From assembly GCF_017742245.1 (NCBI RefSeq), contig NZ_JAGHKO010000001.1, forward strand, positions 897,061-961,060: a DNA stretch of 64,000 bases, in the 5' to 3' direction. Of the stretch, positions 35,220-43,618 are shown one piece after another. The position numbers were made by a program, and so were the translations under genes. The DNA comes from Niastella soli (lineage in GTDB: Bacteria > Bacteroidota > Bacteroidia > Chitinophagales > Chitinophagaceae). A model generated the notes under the pieces. The model was given only the letters and a program-made list of their open reading frames with translations, was not told the DNA's origin and ran no database searches. How positions within the stretch are numbered: position 1 is the first letter of the stretch; the number at the start of each line of letters is the position of its first letter.

Positions 35220-36494
35220 GTGAACGTACGTATCTATTGTATGGCTGCAATAGCAGCTACTGTATTGCATGCCTGCGTAAAACAATCGAAGCCAGCACCC
35301 ACCGACGAAGCCACCACAAACAAGGCAACCCGGTTACCGGTAGAAAATGCTGTAGCCGCCAATGTTACGGTTACCTATACCGATGAAAGCAGCTTTGTTA
35401 GCAGCCTTTCCTCCTACGGTTACAAAACACCCGACCAGTTGAGCCTTAACCGGGTTGGTACCAGCAGCGGCTATACTTCAGCATATGGGTTTAACATTCC
35501 CGCCGCCAACCAGGTAAAAGGGTTTAAATGGAACGATGGTGATGAAGGCACTACTGAATGGCGTCCTCAGGGCATAACCGGTTTTACCTGGGGGTCGAAG
35601 AACTATTTGCTGATCACCTGGTATGGCATTTCACCAGATGAAATTGCCGGTGTGAACAATCAACACAAAGGGGTGCGGGTTTCCCTGGTTGATATTACCA
35701 GTATGAGCAACATCACTTATCGCCATATTTTATTGGTCCAGAACAAAGCCAATATGTCGAACAGTGCGTTGTATAAAGCTTCTAACCCTTATACCCAGCT
35801 CGATGCATATGCACCAGTAACCATTCATGGTGGTGGCATTGCCTGTTATGGCAGCAAGGTGTATGTGGCTGATACCAAACTGGGCATTCGGGTTTTTGAT
35901 GTTACTAAATTTATATCCGCGGCGGGTGATGATACGGAAACCCGTTGTGGCAAGGAAACAGATGGTACGCTGAAAGCATTTAATTATGCTTATGTTTTAC
36001 CACAAACCGGTTATTACAAGATCACCAATGCATCGCCTTTCTCCTGTATTGAAACAGGTACCGGAACTACGGCTTCTGATATCATGCTTTGGACTGGTCA
36101 GTATATTGAAGCCAGTGAAACAACCGTACCTAAGGTATATGGCTTTCATTTAAATTCATCCGGACAAATTGTTACCAGTCCGGCACCGGAGGTGATCACC
36201 CCCATTGACAATGACAATACCAATGTAAATGGCATTCAGGGAGTGTACAGGGCCGGCACAAAAACCTTTATGTCTACAACCGGCAACAGCAGCTACGAAG
36301 GTTCAACTGCCCGTCTTACGCGGTATAACGATGGCGCTGCGGCTGGTGTTCGCTATCGCTGGCCCCATGGCGCCGAAGATCTATACCTTGAACAAAGCAC
36401 GGGTTACTTGTGGAACCTGACCGAGTATGAGACCGTGAAGTATGGAACAGACAACCGGTGTGTGTTTGCCGTGCGGTTAACGGATTATGATTGA
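35220..36494 (+). CDS. secreted protein of unknown function, lipoprotein-like
   Basis: The 424-residue product, with a GTG start at 35220, has a signal with a probable lipobox (AATVLHAC, Cys about 19), a Thr/Ala-rich spacer, and a globular part with GITGFTWGSKNYLLITWYG, HGGGIACYGSKVYVADTKLG and IRVFDVTKFI, which look like propeller blades (NHL/LVIVD style). The C-terminus is PHGAEDLYLEQSTGYLWNLTEYE. No active-site residues could be recognised. It is monocistronic and closed by a strong hairpin. The probable role is a secreted or surface-anchored binding protein. Confidence 0.6.
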   Translation: MNVRIYCMAAIAATVLHACVKQSKPAPTDEATTNKATRLPVENAVAANVTVTYTDESSFVSSLSSYGYKTPDQLSLNRVGTSSGYTSAYGFNIPAANQVKGFKWNDGDEGTTEWRPQGITGFTWGSKNYLLITWYGISPDEIAGVNNQHKGVRVSLVDITSMSNITYRHILLVQNKANMSNSALYKASNPYTQLDAYAPVTIHGGGIACYGSKVYVADTKLGIRVFDVTKFISAAGDDTETRCGKETDGTLKAFNYAYVLPQTGYYKITNASPFSCIETGTGTTASDIMLWTGQYIEASETTVPKVYGFHLNSSGQIVTSPAPEVITPIDNDNTNVNGIQGVYRAGTKTFMSTTGNSSYEGSTARLTRYNDGAAAGVRYRWPHGAEDLYLEQSTGYLWNLTEYETVKYGTDNRCVFAVRLTDYD

Positions 36495-36502
36495 TTAAAA
36501 AC

Positions 36503-36535
36503 AACAGTGCCACGGCTTTGAGCCGTGGCACTGTT
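36503..36535. terminator. 14-bp perfect hairpin between convergent genes
   Basis: AACAGTGCCACGGC (36503-36516) pairs perfectly with GCCGTGGCACTGTT (36522-36535) around a 5-nt loop. It is between the secreted-protein gene (plus) and dps (minus) and most likely terminates both. Confidence 0.8.
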
Positions 36536-36558
36536 TATTCCTACCATTATTAGTTCCG

Positions 36559-37032
36559 TTACCGAAAGTGAGCTCTTAACATCCAGGCCATGGTCTCATG
36601 CTCTTCCATCAGCCCGGTAATAAAGTCGCTGGTACCAGCATCCTTAAATTCATTGGCAAAGCGGTCAATGTTTTCCCGCATGGAAACGATGATGGTCTCA
36701 TGATCTTCCAGTAATTCGCGAATAAAACCGAGACTGTCATTCTTCTCCCGGCTTTGCTCTGTGAGGTGAGTAAGCTGTAAAAAATCTTTCAACGTACCAG
36801 GTGCGTAATGTCCCAGTTTACGAATGCGTTCAGCTACTGAATCCATGATCTCATCCAGCGCCTCGTACTGACCTTCAAAGAATTTGTGTTTGTCGTGGAA
36901 ATCGGGGCCTTCTACATTCCAGTGTGCGTTACGGGTTTTGGTATACAGCAAAAATTCATCTGCCAGTAAACCATTCAAAATGTGCGCTACAGCGGTTAGA
37001 TTTTCCGGTTTGATCCCAATGTTAGGTTGCAT
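36559..37032 (-). CDS. dps: Dps-family ferritin-like DNA-protection protein
   Basis: The 157-residue four-helix protein shows the Dps ferroxidase motif: LLYTKTRNAHWNVEGPDFHDKHKFFEGQYEALDEIMDS (His, and the D-x-x-x-E region, residues ~29-66), with later helices SLGFIRELLEDHETI and GTSDFITGLMEEHETMAW. Dps shells oxidise Fe(II) with hydrogen peroxide and bind DNA in starvation. It overlaps nothing but lies 12 bp after the pirin gene on the same strand, suggesting one oxidative-stress transcript. Confidence 0.93.
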   Translation of the reverse strand: MQPNIGIKPENLTAVAHILNGLLADEFLLYTKTRNAHWNVEGPDFHDKHKFFEGQYEALDEIMDSVAERIRKLGHYAPGTLKDFLQLTHLTEQSREKNDSLGFIRELLEDHETIIVSMRENIDRFANEFKDAGTSDFITGLMEEHETMAWMLRAHFR

Positions 37033-37044
37033 ATGTAATGTTAT

Positions 37045-37899
37045 TTAATAGCTTAAACTTCCAAATTGTCCGTTTTTATAATCATCCAGGGCCTGTTCTA
37101 TTTCTTCGGTCGTGTTCATTACAAAGTTATCTTTGGCAGCTACGGGCTCGTCCAACGGTTCGGCACTTAAAAATAAAACCTGGGCGTTTTCAGTAGCAGC
37201 TACCTGAATGTCTCCGGCTGTTCTATCAAATACTACGAGGTTGTGCATCTCAACCGGCTGGTCATTTACCACCACCTTTCCTTTTACCACATACAGCAAG
37301 GTCCAGTAATCGGGCGTGGCATTCAATTCAATTTCCCTGCCAGCCTCTATTTCACCGATCATGGAAATAATAGGCGTAAAGTTTTGTATAGGCCCGGTTT
37401 CACCGTTATAGTCACCACTGGCCAGCCTGAACTGAATGCCTGGCTGATCAATTACCCGGGGCAATTGTTCGGCAGTAGCCGCCTGGTAAAATGGCTTGTC
37501 CCATTTATTGGCTTTGGGTGCATTTATCCAAAGTTGAATAAGTTCCTGCACGCCTCCTTTTTCCAATAACTCATCAGTGGGCCCTTCGCTGTGCAGGATG
37601 CCGCTGCCGGCAAACATCCATTGCACGCCACCTGCTTTTATTGTTTCATCATTGCCGGCATTGTCACGGTGAAACCCTTCACCCTGCAACATAAATGTAT
37701 ACGGACTAAACCCCCGGTGTGGATGCGGATGGATCCTGGCATGCTGTCCGGGCTGATAAGTGACCGGTCCGGCATGATGTATCACAATAAATGGGTTGGC
37801 AAATCGAAAGTCTTTATGGGGAAGGGATTGCCGCACGGTCTCTTCTTCGGTGATATTCTTTTCGCGGCCATATAGTATATGATCAATCTTCTTTTTCAT
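37045..37899 (-). CDS. pirin family protein
   Basis: The 284-residue bicupin has the pirin signature: NPFIVIHHAGP, HPHPHRGFSPYTFMLQGEG, GGVQWMFAGSGILHSEGP and LIQLWINAPKANK. The metal ligands H-x-H-x(3) and the later Glu/His are present (HPHPHRGF; HSE). Pirins bind Fe or Ni; some are quercetinases, others regulators. It is co-directional with dps 12 bp downstream, compatible with a redox-stress operon. Substrate unknown. Confidence 0.9.
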   Translation of the reverse strand: MKKKIDHILYGREKNITEEETVRQSLPHKDFRFANPFIVIHHAGPVTYQPGQHARIHPHPHRGFSPYTFMLQGEGFHRDNAGNDETIKAGGVQWMFAGSGILHSEGPTDELLEKGGVQELIQLWINAPKANKWDKPFYQAATAEQLPRVIDQPGIQFRLASGDYNGETGPIQNFTPIISMIGEIEAGREIELNATPDYWTLLYVVKGKVVVNDQPVEMHNLVVFDRTAGDIQVAATENAQVLFLSAEPLDEPVAAKDNFVMNTTEEIEQALDDYKNGQFGSLSY

Positions 37900-37971
37900 C
37901 TGTCGTATTCATTATATAATACCGCCGGTAAAACAATACGCCCTTATTCCGTTAATCCGGTAAAGGTATTC

Positions 37972-38484
37972 CTAATTTTTAGGTTTCAGATAAATAAGCT
38001 GACCATAATGTGTGCTCTGGTGATTGGTCCTGTTCATCAGCACATTTAATTTATTACGGTTAGGTTCTTTGGCAAAGTCCTCTGCAGAAACGGAAGTATG
38101 TTTATTGAACCATTCGTCAGGCTCAGTGGCGGCAATGGCAGCCGACAGCTTTGCATTCACCTCTTTCCAGTATTGTTTCAACTCCTGTATAGAAGGAATT
38201 TCCAAACCAGATTTGTCGGGAGTGGCCAGGAAAGGTTTGTCCAGCTGCGGATAGGAACGTTCGCCAAATCCTAACAAAGGCAACATTCTATCGGTAACGG
38301 CTGTTAAATGACCCAATAAATAAACACCGGTGTTTCTACCGGGGGCGGCTTCGGCCTTTAATTGATCATCAGTAAGGTCATCAAATATTTTGGTAACCTG
38401 ATTAGTGGAGGCGTTCCAGGCATCAACCACCATTTTTATAAATAGTTCTTTGGTAGCCTGGGGAGTTAAGGCAACATCATTCAT
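37972..38484 (-). CDS. DinB family protein
   Basis: The 170-residue protein is a four-helix DinB/YfiT-like fold: FDDLTDDQLKAEAAPGRN, GVYLLGHLTAVTDRMLPLLGF (first metal His) and the closing RTNHQSTHYGQLIYLKP (the H-x-x-x-H pair). DinB proteins are putative metal-dependent transferases, often thiol-linked (bacillithiol or mycothiol type). It is monocistronic. Substrate unknown. A second DinB protein (42091) occurs in the window. Confidence 0.87.
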   Translation of the reverse strand: MNDVALTPQATKELFIKMVVDAWNASTNQVTKIFDDLTDDQLKAEAAPGRNTGVYLLGHLTAVTDRMLPLLGFGERSYPQLDKPFLATPDKSGLEIPSIQELKQYWKEVNAKLSAAIAATEPDEWFNKHTSVSAEDFAKEPNRNKLNVLMNRTNHQSTHYGQLIYLKPKN

Positions 38485-38579
38485 TGTTGAGCTTTTATAT
38501 TGTTATTAAAAATAACAATAACCACCCGGGCTGCCGTTTTGTTTAAATTAATTAATTCAAAAATTATACAGATTTACGG

Positions 38580-39281
38580 TTAATCAATACCCAGGTCGTA
38601 GCCCAAATGTTTTTCAGGGGTCACCTCCTTAATATCAACACCAGCTATATCGGCAATAATGTGATCTATCACCTGTTCCACTTCCTGCTGGCTTGTTCCA
38701 TTTTCCTGAATAATCGTACTGTAATTGAGTGTTAAGATCATTCGGGCAAAGTCGGCCAGAAAGGAAGGCCTGAATACTGTTCTTGCAGAATCGAGAAGGC
38801 TTGAAAAGAAATTTATCAATAGGATACCCAGCACCGGCAGTACATACAGCCAGCGGGTATAATTAAACCCGTTCACCATTACCAGGGAAATCACCAGCGT
38901 TCCAATAATTAACAGGGCGCCTGTGATTTTCAACACGGTGCTCCATATAGGGACCAATACCAGCGGCGGCAGCTTTACCTGCATTTCCTTTTCCAGTTTA
39001 CGGTAGAGCGATCGCCGGTTTGTTATTGGAAAAATATCATTCAGTGAGGCATCGAGCTCAATCACATCTTTGGGTATATTGAATTTGGTGGCGAGGGTAT
39101 AACGGAGTTTGTAAAATAATTGCTGCGTTCTGCATCTCATGCTTTGCCGCCCCTGAAGGGTACGCCACACAACGTTATGAATATCGCCCACGGTAGCTAT
39201 TTTCTCCGCTTCATAATTGGAAATAGTGATACCGAATGCATTTTCTACATTCACGAGTATCTCTACGGAATCGAGTCCCAT
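38580..39281 (-). CDS. membrane protein with split acyl-carrier-protein halves
   Basis: The 233-residue product starts MGLDSVEILVNVENAFG, i.e. exactly at the phosphopantetheine-serine motif (G-x-D-S, Ser 5) and the second half of an ACP (helices II-IV to about residue 45). It ends VEQVIDHIIADIAGVDIKEV then HLGYDLGID, which matches the first half of an ACP up to just before its serine. In between lie a middle ACP-like segment (LATKFNIPKDVIELDASLNDIF) and two membrane helices (about 112-132 and 140-160). No earlier in-frame start with a complete first half is evident. A similar family start (MGLDSVEL...) is known in Bacteroidetes. It may be a membrane-held or circularly permuted carrier. Confidence 0.6.
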   Translation of the reverse strand: MGLDSVEILVNVENAFGITISNYEAEKIATVGDIHNVVWRTLQGRQSMRCRTQQLFYKLRYTLATKFNIPKDVIELDASLNDIFPITNRRSLYRKLEKEMQVKLPPLVLVPIWSTVLKITGALLIIGTLVISLVMVNGFNYTRWLYVLPVLGILLINFFSSLLDSARTVFRPSFLADFARMILTLNYSTIIQENGTSQQEVEQVIDHIIADIAGVDIKEVTPEKHLGYDLGID

Positions 39282-39801
39282 AGTTAGTTTGGTTGTTTAA
39301 GGGTCTACTGTGAAAAGGGTCAAAGCACTAAAGATAAAAAATAAGCACTTTCGTACCGGCAAGGCAGAAAAATTTTACAAATTTAAGTTACAAACCACCG
39401 ATAAATACCCACTTGTTAGTACGGGAGTAGCATGCTGTTTCCAACCCTGCGTAATACGCGAAAACGGGCTAAAGTGTTTTTATTGTTTTGTGCCCTGCCG
39501 GCGGTGCTACCGGAATGGGTGGCATCCTGTGGGGGAGTGGTCAGGAAGTGGTCTGGATATTGTCTGGCAGTTGTCTTGGGACCAGCTCCATGAGCATATC
39601 CTGAGCACCCGTAGAGCACCCTGAGACAATATGCAGGCCATTATGCTACCATTACACTACTGTACCAGCACTGCATCGGGTGCTACCGGGATAGGTAACA
39701 AGGGCACAAGCAGCCGCCTGCTCCCTACCATCCGTAAAACAATCTCTTTATACAGAATCGGGCTGGCTTCCTTAACTTGTTAGTCTTAAGGTAACAAGAA
39801 C
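39282..39801. other. 520-bp non-coding stretch
   Basis: There is no convincing gene. The middle is rich in G and T, with a short direct repeat GAGCACCC spaced by three bases near 39603-39621. The only long frame (39310-39624) has no recognisable family and a composition unlike its neighbours. It is the upstream region of both the ACP-like gene and the CBM9-like gene. Confidence 0.5.
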
Positions 39802-40500
39802 ATGAGATCACCCGCTTTCCTCTCACTGATAACAGCATTGCTTATTTATGAATGGGCAGGCGCTCAAACATATACCGTAAAAAGGATTCCTGAAAACACA
39901 TTGGAAATAACGGGCAGGGGCGATAGCAAAGCATGGGAAAAAGCTACCAGACTGACAGACTTCTCTTATCCCTGGGAGCAGGAGAACGCGCCTGCTACGT
40001 CATTTGCGGCCCTTTGGGATGGAAAATGGTTGTACTGTTTATACCAGGCAACAGATGACTCCATTATTACTCCGGTGATCAAAAACAATAAGATGGATGC
40101 CGGCGCCGCTGACCGGGTGGAGATCTTTATGGCCCGCGATACTACTTTACTGCCTTTCTATTACTGTCTTGAAATGGATGCTGCCGGCAGAACGCTTGAT
40201 TACCGCGCATCGTTTTACCGTAAAATGGATTATACCTGGTCGTGGCCAGGCAAACAATTTTTAATTAAAACAGCTACTACTACAAATGGGTATATTGTTG
40301 AAATTGCCATCAGTATACAATCACTCAACGACCTGGGACTTTTACCGAACCAGCGACTGTTGGCCGGTTTGTTCAGAGCAGAAAGAAAGACCGCAGCGGG
40401 CGGATACAATGCTTTTCACTGGATCAGCTGGGTAAAGCCGAATGCCACACAACCCGATTTTCATATTCCCTCGGCATTTGGCGTATTGGTCCTGGAGTAA
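39802..40500 (+). CDS. secreted CBM9-like protein
   Basis: The 232-residue product has a signal peptide (LSLITALLIYEWAGAQ) and a beta-sandwich of carbohydrate-binding family 9 type: ITGRGDSKAWEKATRLTDF, FAALWDGKWLYCLYQATD, AGAADRVEIFMARD, LDYRASFYRKMDYTW, and IQSLNDLGLLPNQRLLAGLF followed by RAERK. CBM9-like modules bind sugars or serve as stand-alone domains of surface proteins. No catalytic domain is attached. The gene is convergent with a small lipoprotein gene only 4 bp downstream. Confidence 0.8.
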   Translation: MRSPAFLSLITALLIYEWAGAQTYTVKRIPENTLEITGRGDSKAWEKATRLTDFSYPWEQENAPATSFAALWDGKWLYCLYQATDDSIITPVIKNNKMDAGAADRVEIFMARDTTLLPFYYCLEMDAAGRTLDYRASFYRKMDYTWSWPGKQFLIKTATTTNGYIVEIAISIQSLNDLGLLPNQRLLAGLFRAERKTAAGGYNAFHWISWVKPNATQPDFHIPSAFGVLVLE

Positions 40501-40504
40501 GTGA

Positions 40505-40810
40505 TCAAATAATATTATGTAATAACTGGCCAGCCTGGCTCATATGCCGGGCGTAGAGGATCTTGTCGACATACCCAATATATACTGATGAGCCATCGCT
40601 CAGGGTATAAAAATAGATGTGGATGCCACTGCCTCTGTCTCCATCTGGTTCACCAAACAGGCTTACCATGTCATCGTACTTCATATCGGCCTTCAGGTTG
40701 GCGTTAAAGTATTCAATGGAATCCTTGTCAGTGGGTTCGTTCTCCTTGTGTTTTTTGCAGGCCGTCAATAGCAGGCCACTTAGTAATATGGCCAAAAGGA
40801 ATTTTCCCAT
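40505..40810 (-). CDS. small lipoprotein
   Basis: The 101-residue product has a clear lipobox (LAILLSGLLLTAC, Cys about 18) and a mature part with FGEPDGDRGSGIHIYFYTLSDG, i.e. the F-G-x-P-x-x style of the small BLIP/SmpA-OmlA-like domains, which occur in lipoproteins of outer-membrane assembly or protein binding. It is monocistronic. Family assignment is tentative. Confidence 0.7.
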   Translation of the reverse strand: MGKFLLAILLSGLLLTACKKHKENEPTDKDSIEYFNANLKADMKYDDMVSLFGEPDGDRGSGIHIYFYTLSDGSSVYIGYVDKILYARHMSQAGQLLHNII

Positions 40811-40940
40811 AAAGCATTTTTAATTGGGGCAATCACTACCTCATTAAATTTACAAAAATAAATGCACAATGGGGGTGCGGATGGTATAACAGCGAGCACT
40901 AATGTATACTATTAAAATTATCAATCATCAAGGAGGGCAG

Positions 40941-42050
40941 CTACCGTTTACTTTCTGCAATGGCCTGACTAATATGTTTCAATCCCTGTTCAAAAGCCGC
41001 TTTGTCCAACCAGCCAAAACCTATGCGCATATAGGAATCAGGCATGGAAAACCAATGACCAGCGCCTACCATGGTCTTGTATTTTTGTGCCAGTGTTTCG
41101 TAAAAACGGGCAATGTCAATTGTCTCCGGACTCACCAAACGCGGGAAACAGACAACGCCCCCTTGTGGCAATACATATTCCAGGGCGGGCTCCTGTTGCA
41201 ACCAGGCACATAATACCTCAAAATTTTCCATGGCCCTTTGATTAATAGTCTTCGCAAATTTTTCTTTTTGCCGGTAAAACTGGGTGGCCACCTCTTCGTC
41301 CAGGGCCGCATTACTGATATAGATCATTTCCTTTGCCCCAAGAAACTGTTCCATCAGATCAGCATTCCGGGTTATTATCCAACCAATTCTTAGTCCGGGT
41401 AAGCCAAATGCTTTTGATAAAGAAGATACGCTGATCACCCGCTCGCTTAGGGAAGCCACTACCGGGTATGGGGTGGTAAAGCAGGTATCACGGTAGGTTT
41501 CATCAACCAGCAGGTAAATGTTCCGGTTTTCAACCAGGGTCACCAATGCCTGTAACTCTGGTTGCGTCATAACCATACCGGTTGGGTTATGCGGTGTGGT
41601 AATGCTGATGAGTTTTGTTGCGGGGGTTATGGCTGCTTCAATAGCCTGCAGGTTCACGCGCCAGTTTTCTTCCAGTTGCAGATCAATGTAACTGATTGCA
41701 CAACCAATGGTTTCCGGCACTTCAATGTTCGGTGCGTAATTGGGCCGTACTACTATCAGGTGATCGGCTGGGGTAAGCAGGGCCGTATTGATGATGAATA
41801 GGGCGCCGCAGGCGCCATTGGTGAGCAGGACCTGATCGGGATGCAAAACACCTGCTTCCGAGGCCAGCATTTGCCTGAGCTGCGGGTTCCCGCGGTGGGG
41901 AATATATTCCAGCTTCAGTTCATTGAGCTGAAGACCCAGTTCGCCGAATGTAAGGTCTGACACAGAGCTTTCGGCCATATTGAACAGGACCTTATCATAG
42001 CCTCTTTCTTCGGGCGATTCCTTCTCAATTGGCATTCTTTTGTATAGCAT
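40941..42050 (-). CDS. PLP-dependent aminotransferase, class I/II
   Basis: The 369-residue enzyme has the fold-type I signature: LRQMLASEAG, LLTNGACGALFIINTAL, ITTPHNPTGMV (substrate/cofactor Asn), LLVDETYRDT (Asp binding the pyridine) and the Schiff-base lysine in SVSSLSKAFGLPGLRIGW. It is shorter at the N-terminus than aspartate aminotransferases, like the capreomycidine synthase/valine-pyruvate-like members. It could act on an amino acid of unknown identity. It starts 40 bp downstream of the DinB-family gene on the same strand, so the two may be co-transcribed. Confidence 0.88.
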   Translation of the reverse strand: MLYKRMPIEKESPEERGYDKVLFNMAESSVSDLTFGELGLQLNELKLEYIPHRGNPQLRQMLASEAGVLHPDQVLLTNGACGALFIINTALLTPADHLIVVRPNYAPNIEVPETIGCAISYIDLQLEENWRVNLQAIEAAITPATKLISITTPHNPTGMVMTQPELQALVTLVENRNIYLLVDETYRDTCFTTPYPVVASLSERVISVSSLSKAFGLPGLRIGWIITRNADLMEQFLGAKEMIYISNAALDEEVATQFYRQKEKFAKTINQRAMENFEVLCAWLQQEPALEYVLPQGGVVCFPRLVSPETIDIARFYETLAQKYKTMVGAGHWFSMPDSYMRIGFGWLDKAAFEQGLKHISQAIAESKR

Positions 42051-42090
42051 AGACAGGCGGTTTATTCCTCTCTGCTAAAGTACCTGTTTC

Positions 42091-42597
42091 TTAAACGCCT
42101 ACCAGTTTTTCGTTTATATGCTTTACCTGATTGGTGTGGCGTTGGGTATGAAAGATCACAAAGTAGATCAGTTCCAACCGGGTGGGTTCACCAAAGATGG
42201 GCATATGACAGGAAGTAGTAAGATCGAGCGTTTCTATGGCTTTGCCAATTTGTTCGCGGCCTGCTTTAAACGTATTGATCAAACTGTCTTTATCGTGGGG
42301 TTCTTCTCCCGGAATAATAAAATCGGGTGATTGCAGTTTGGTGGTGAAGTCCAAAAAAATGGAACGCAAGTTATTTACACCTGCATCCACTGGCCGGTTG
42401 GTGGGATACACAGGACCATTCAATGCCATTAACATGCCTTCATCTGACTTGCAAAGATGCTCCGTAACCTGGGCAGCTGTCCAGCTGCCCAGGAACGGAA
42501 CGGTATTTATTTCATCCTGGCTTAAACCAGAAACAATATCAAGATAGGCGTTGGTAGCCGATTCAAATTCCTGCAATAAAGCTGTTGCTGTTTTCAT
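42091..42597 (-). CDS. DinB family protein
   Basis: The 168-residue protein has the DinB pattern: a first helix ending GLSQDEINTVPFLGSWTAAQV, then TEHLCKSDEG (first metal His) and FVIFHTQRHTNQVKHIN (H-x-x-x-H). It resembles damage-inducible DinB/YfiT-like proteins, which are metal-binding and possibly thiol transferases. It precedes the aminotransferase gene by 40 bp and follows the VOC-family gene by 33 bp on the same strand, forming a likely three-gene unit (VOC, DinB, aminotransferase). Confidence 0.87.
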   Translation of the reverse strand: MKTATALLQEFESATNAYLDIVSGLSQDEINTVPFLGSWTAAQVTEHLCKSDEGMLMALNGPVYPTNRPVDAGVNNLRSIFLDFTTKLQSPDFIIPGEEPHDKDSLINTFKAGREQIGKAIETLDLTTSCHMPIFGEPTRLELIYFVIFHTQRHTNQVKHINEKLVGV

Positions 42598-42630
42598 AAT
42601 ACCAGGTTTAATAAATACGTGTAGGAGATA

Positions 42631-43056
42631 TTATCTTGCGTTTGTATCGAAATTGATCATCCAGCGAATGCCGAATTTGTCTTCACACATTCCAAAATAG
42701 GCGCCCCAGAAAGCGTCGGCCATAGGCATGGTAACTTTACCACCGGCTGATAACCCGTTAAACAATTTATCAGCTTCCTCTTTACTGGCAGGTGCCAGGC
42801 TCAATTGAATGTTATTTCCCGGAACAATTTTTCCCATTTGTTCGGGCACATCGCTACCCATTAATACGCTGCCGCCGGCAATTGGAAGTGAAATGTGCAT
42901 GATCTTATTATCTTCATGGTCGGGTCCTTTATATTCTTTGGGAATGTCTTTGAAACGCATAACCATTGCGAACTCACCACCAAAAACTGATTTGTAAAAA
43001 TTGAATGCTTCTTCGGTGTTGTTGTTGAAGTTCAAATAAGGATTCAATGCTGGCAT
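42631..43056 (-). CDS. VOC family protein (PhnB-like)
   Basis: The 141-residue protein has a glyoxalase/bleomycin-like fold of the PhnB sub-type: MPALNPYLNFNNNTEEAFNF, YKSVFGGEFAMVMRFKD, HISLPIAGGSVLMGSD and KVTMPMADAFWGAYFGMCED then KFGIRWMINF. Family members act as metal-dependent dioxygenases, lyases or resistance proteins, and the PhnB type is largely uncharacterised. It is the first gene of a short minus-strand unit with DinB and the aminotransferase. Confidence 0.9.
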   Translation of the reverse strand: MPALNPYLNFNNNTEEAFNFYKSVFGGEFAMVMRFKDIPKEYKGPDHEDNKIMHISLPIAGGSVLMGSDVPEQMGKIVPGNNIQLSLAPASKEEADKLFNGLSAGGKVTMPMADAFWGAYFGMCEDKFGIRWMINFDTNAR

Positions 43057-43153
43057 GTTCTTTTATTTTAATTGTTTAGAAATATTATAAAGTTATTATT
43101 CCAGGAAGTAAACCGGCGTTTAAGTGTGATAACTATTTATTACATATTCTGCC

Positions 43154-43363
43154 TTAGTCAAGCACTGTGCACAGGAACCCTTTTTCCATAACAAGGGTCA
43201 TCACTTTTTCTATCCGAAGGTTATTGCCTTCTACCCGCAGGACCTTGTCACAATCGTCCAGGTCGAAATTTATTTTGCTGCCGGGAAAGTGTCTTCGCAG
43301 TAGATTCACCAGCTTTTGAGCTTCTGAAAACTCCTGTACATTCGTTTTAAAAACCTCAATCAT
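43154..43363 (-). CDS. small hypothetical protein
   Basis: From the Met at 43363 the 69-residue product reads MIEVFKTNVQEFSEAQKLV and ends NLRIEKVMTLVMEKGFLC. It has alternating beta-alpha-beta pattern, resembling a small HMA-like or ferredoxin-like fold (as in mercuric/copper carriers) but with no CxxC. A longer frame starts at 43402, but the extra residues look random. The upstream divergent neighbour is the AraC regulator. Function unknown. Confidence 0.55.
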   Translation of the reverse strand: MIEVFKTNVQEFSEAQKLVNLLRRHFPGSKINFDLDDCDKVLRVEGNNLRIEKVMTLVMEKGFLCTVLD

Positions 43364-43618
43364 AGTGCATTCTTTTTTGTTAACACTAACCACCTGCCGC
43401 AATCGTATTCAAAAGTACATGCACTCATTAACTTCAAAAGGGTGTAAAAGCGACCAACTAAGGGGTTGAATGCGACAATTGTTTTTTATCTTTATAAAGG
43501 GGAAAGCTACCATAAAACGCTGTTACTATGTCCTTAACTTTTCACCCTTTGTCTTAGTAAAATCCTAGTCCGTCGGAACTGCCCTTCATGAGGTCAGAAA
43601 AAAACAAAAATTTACAGC

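Noticed and set aside
39310..39624. 104-residue plus-strand ORF
   Set aside because: Unusual residue composition (many Cys, Trp, Gly), no family and no plausible start; regarded as non-coding.
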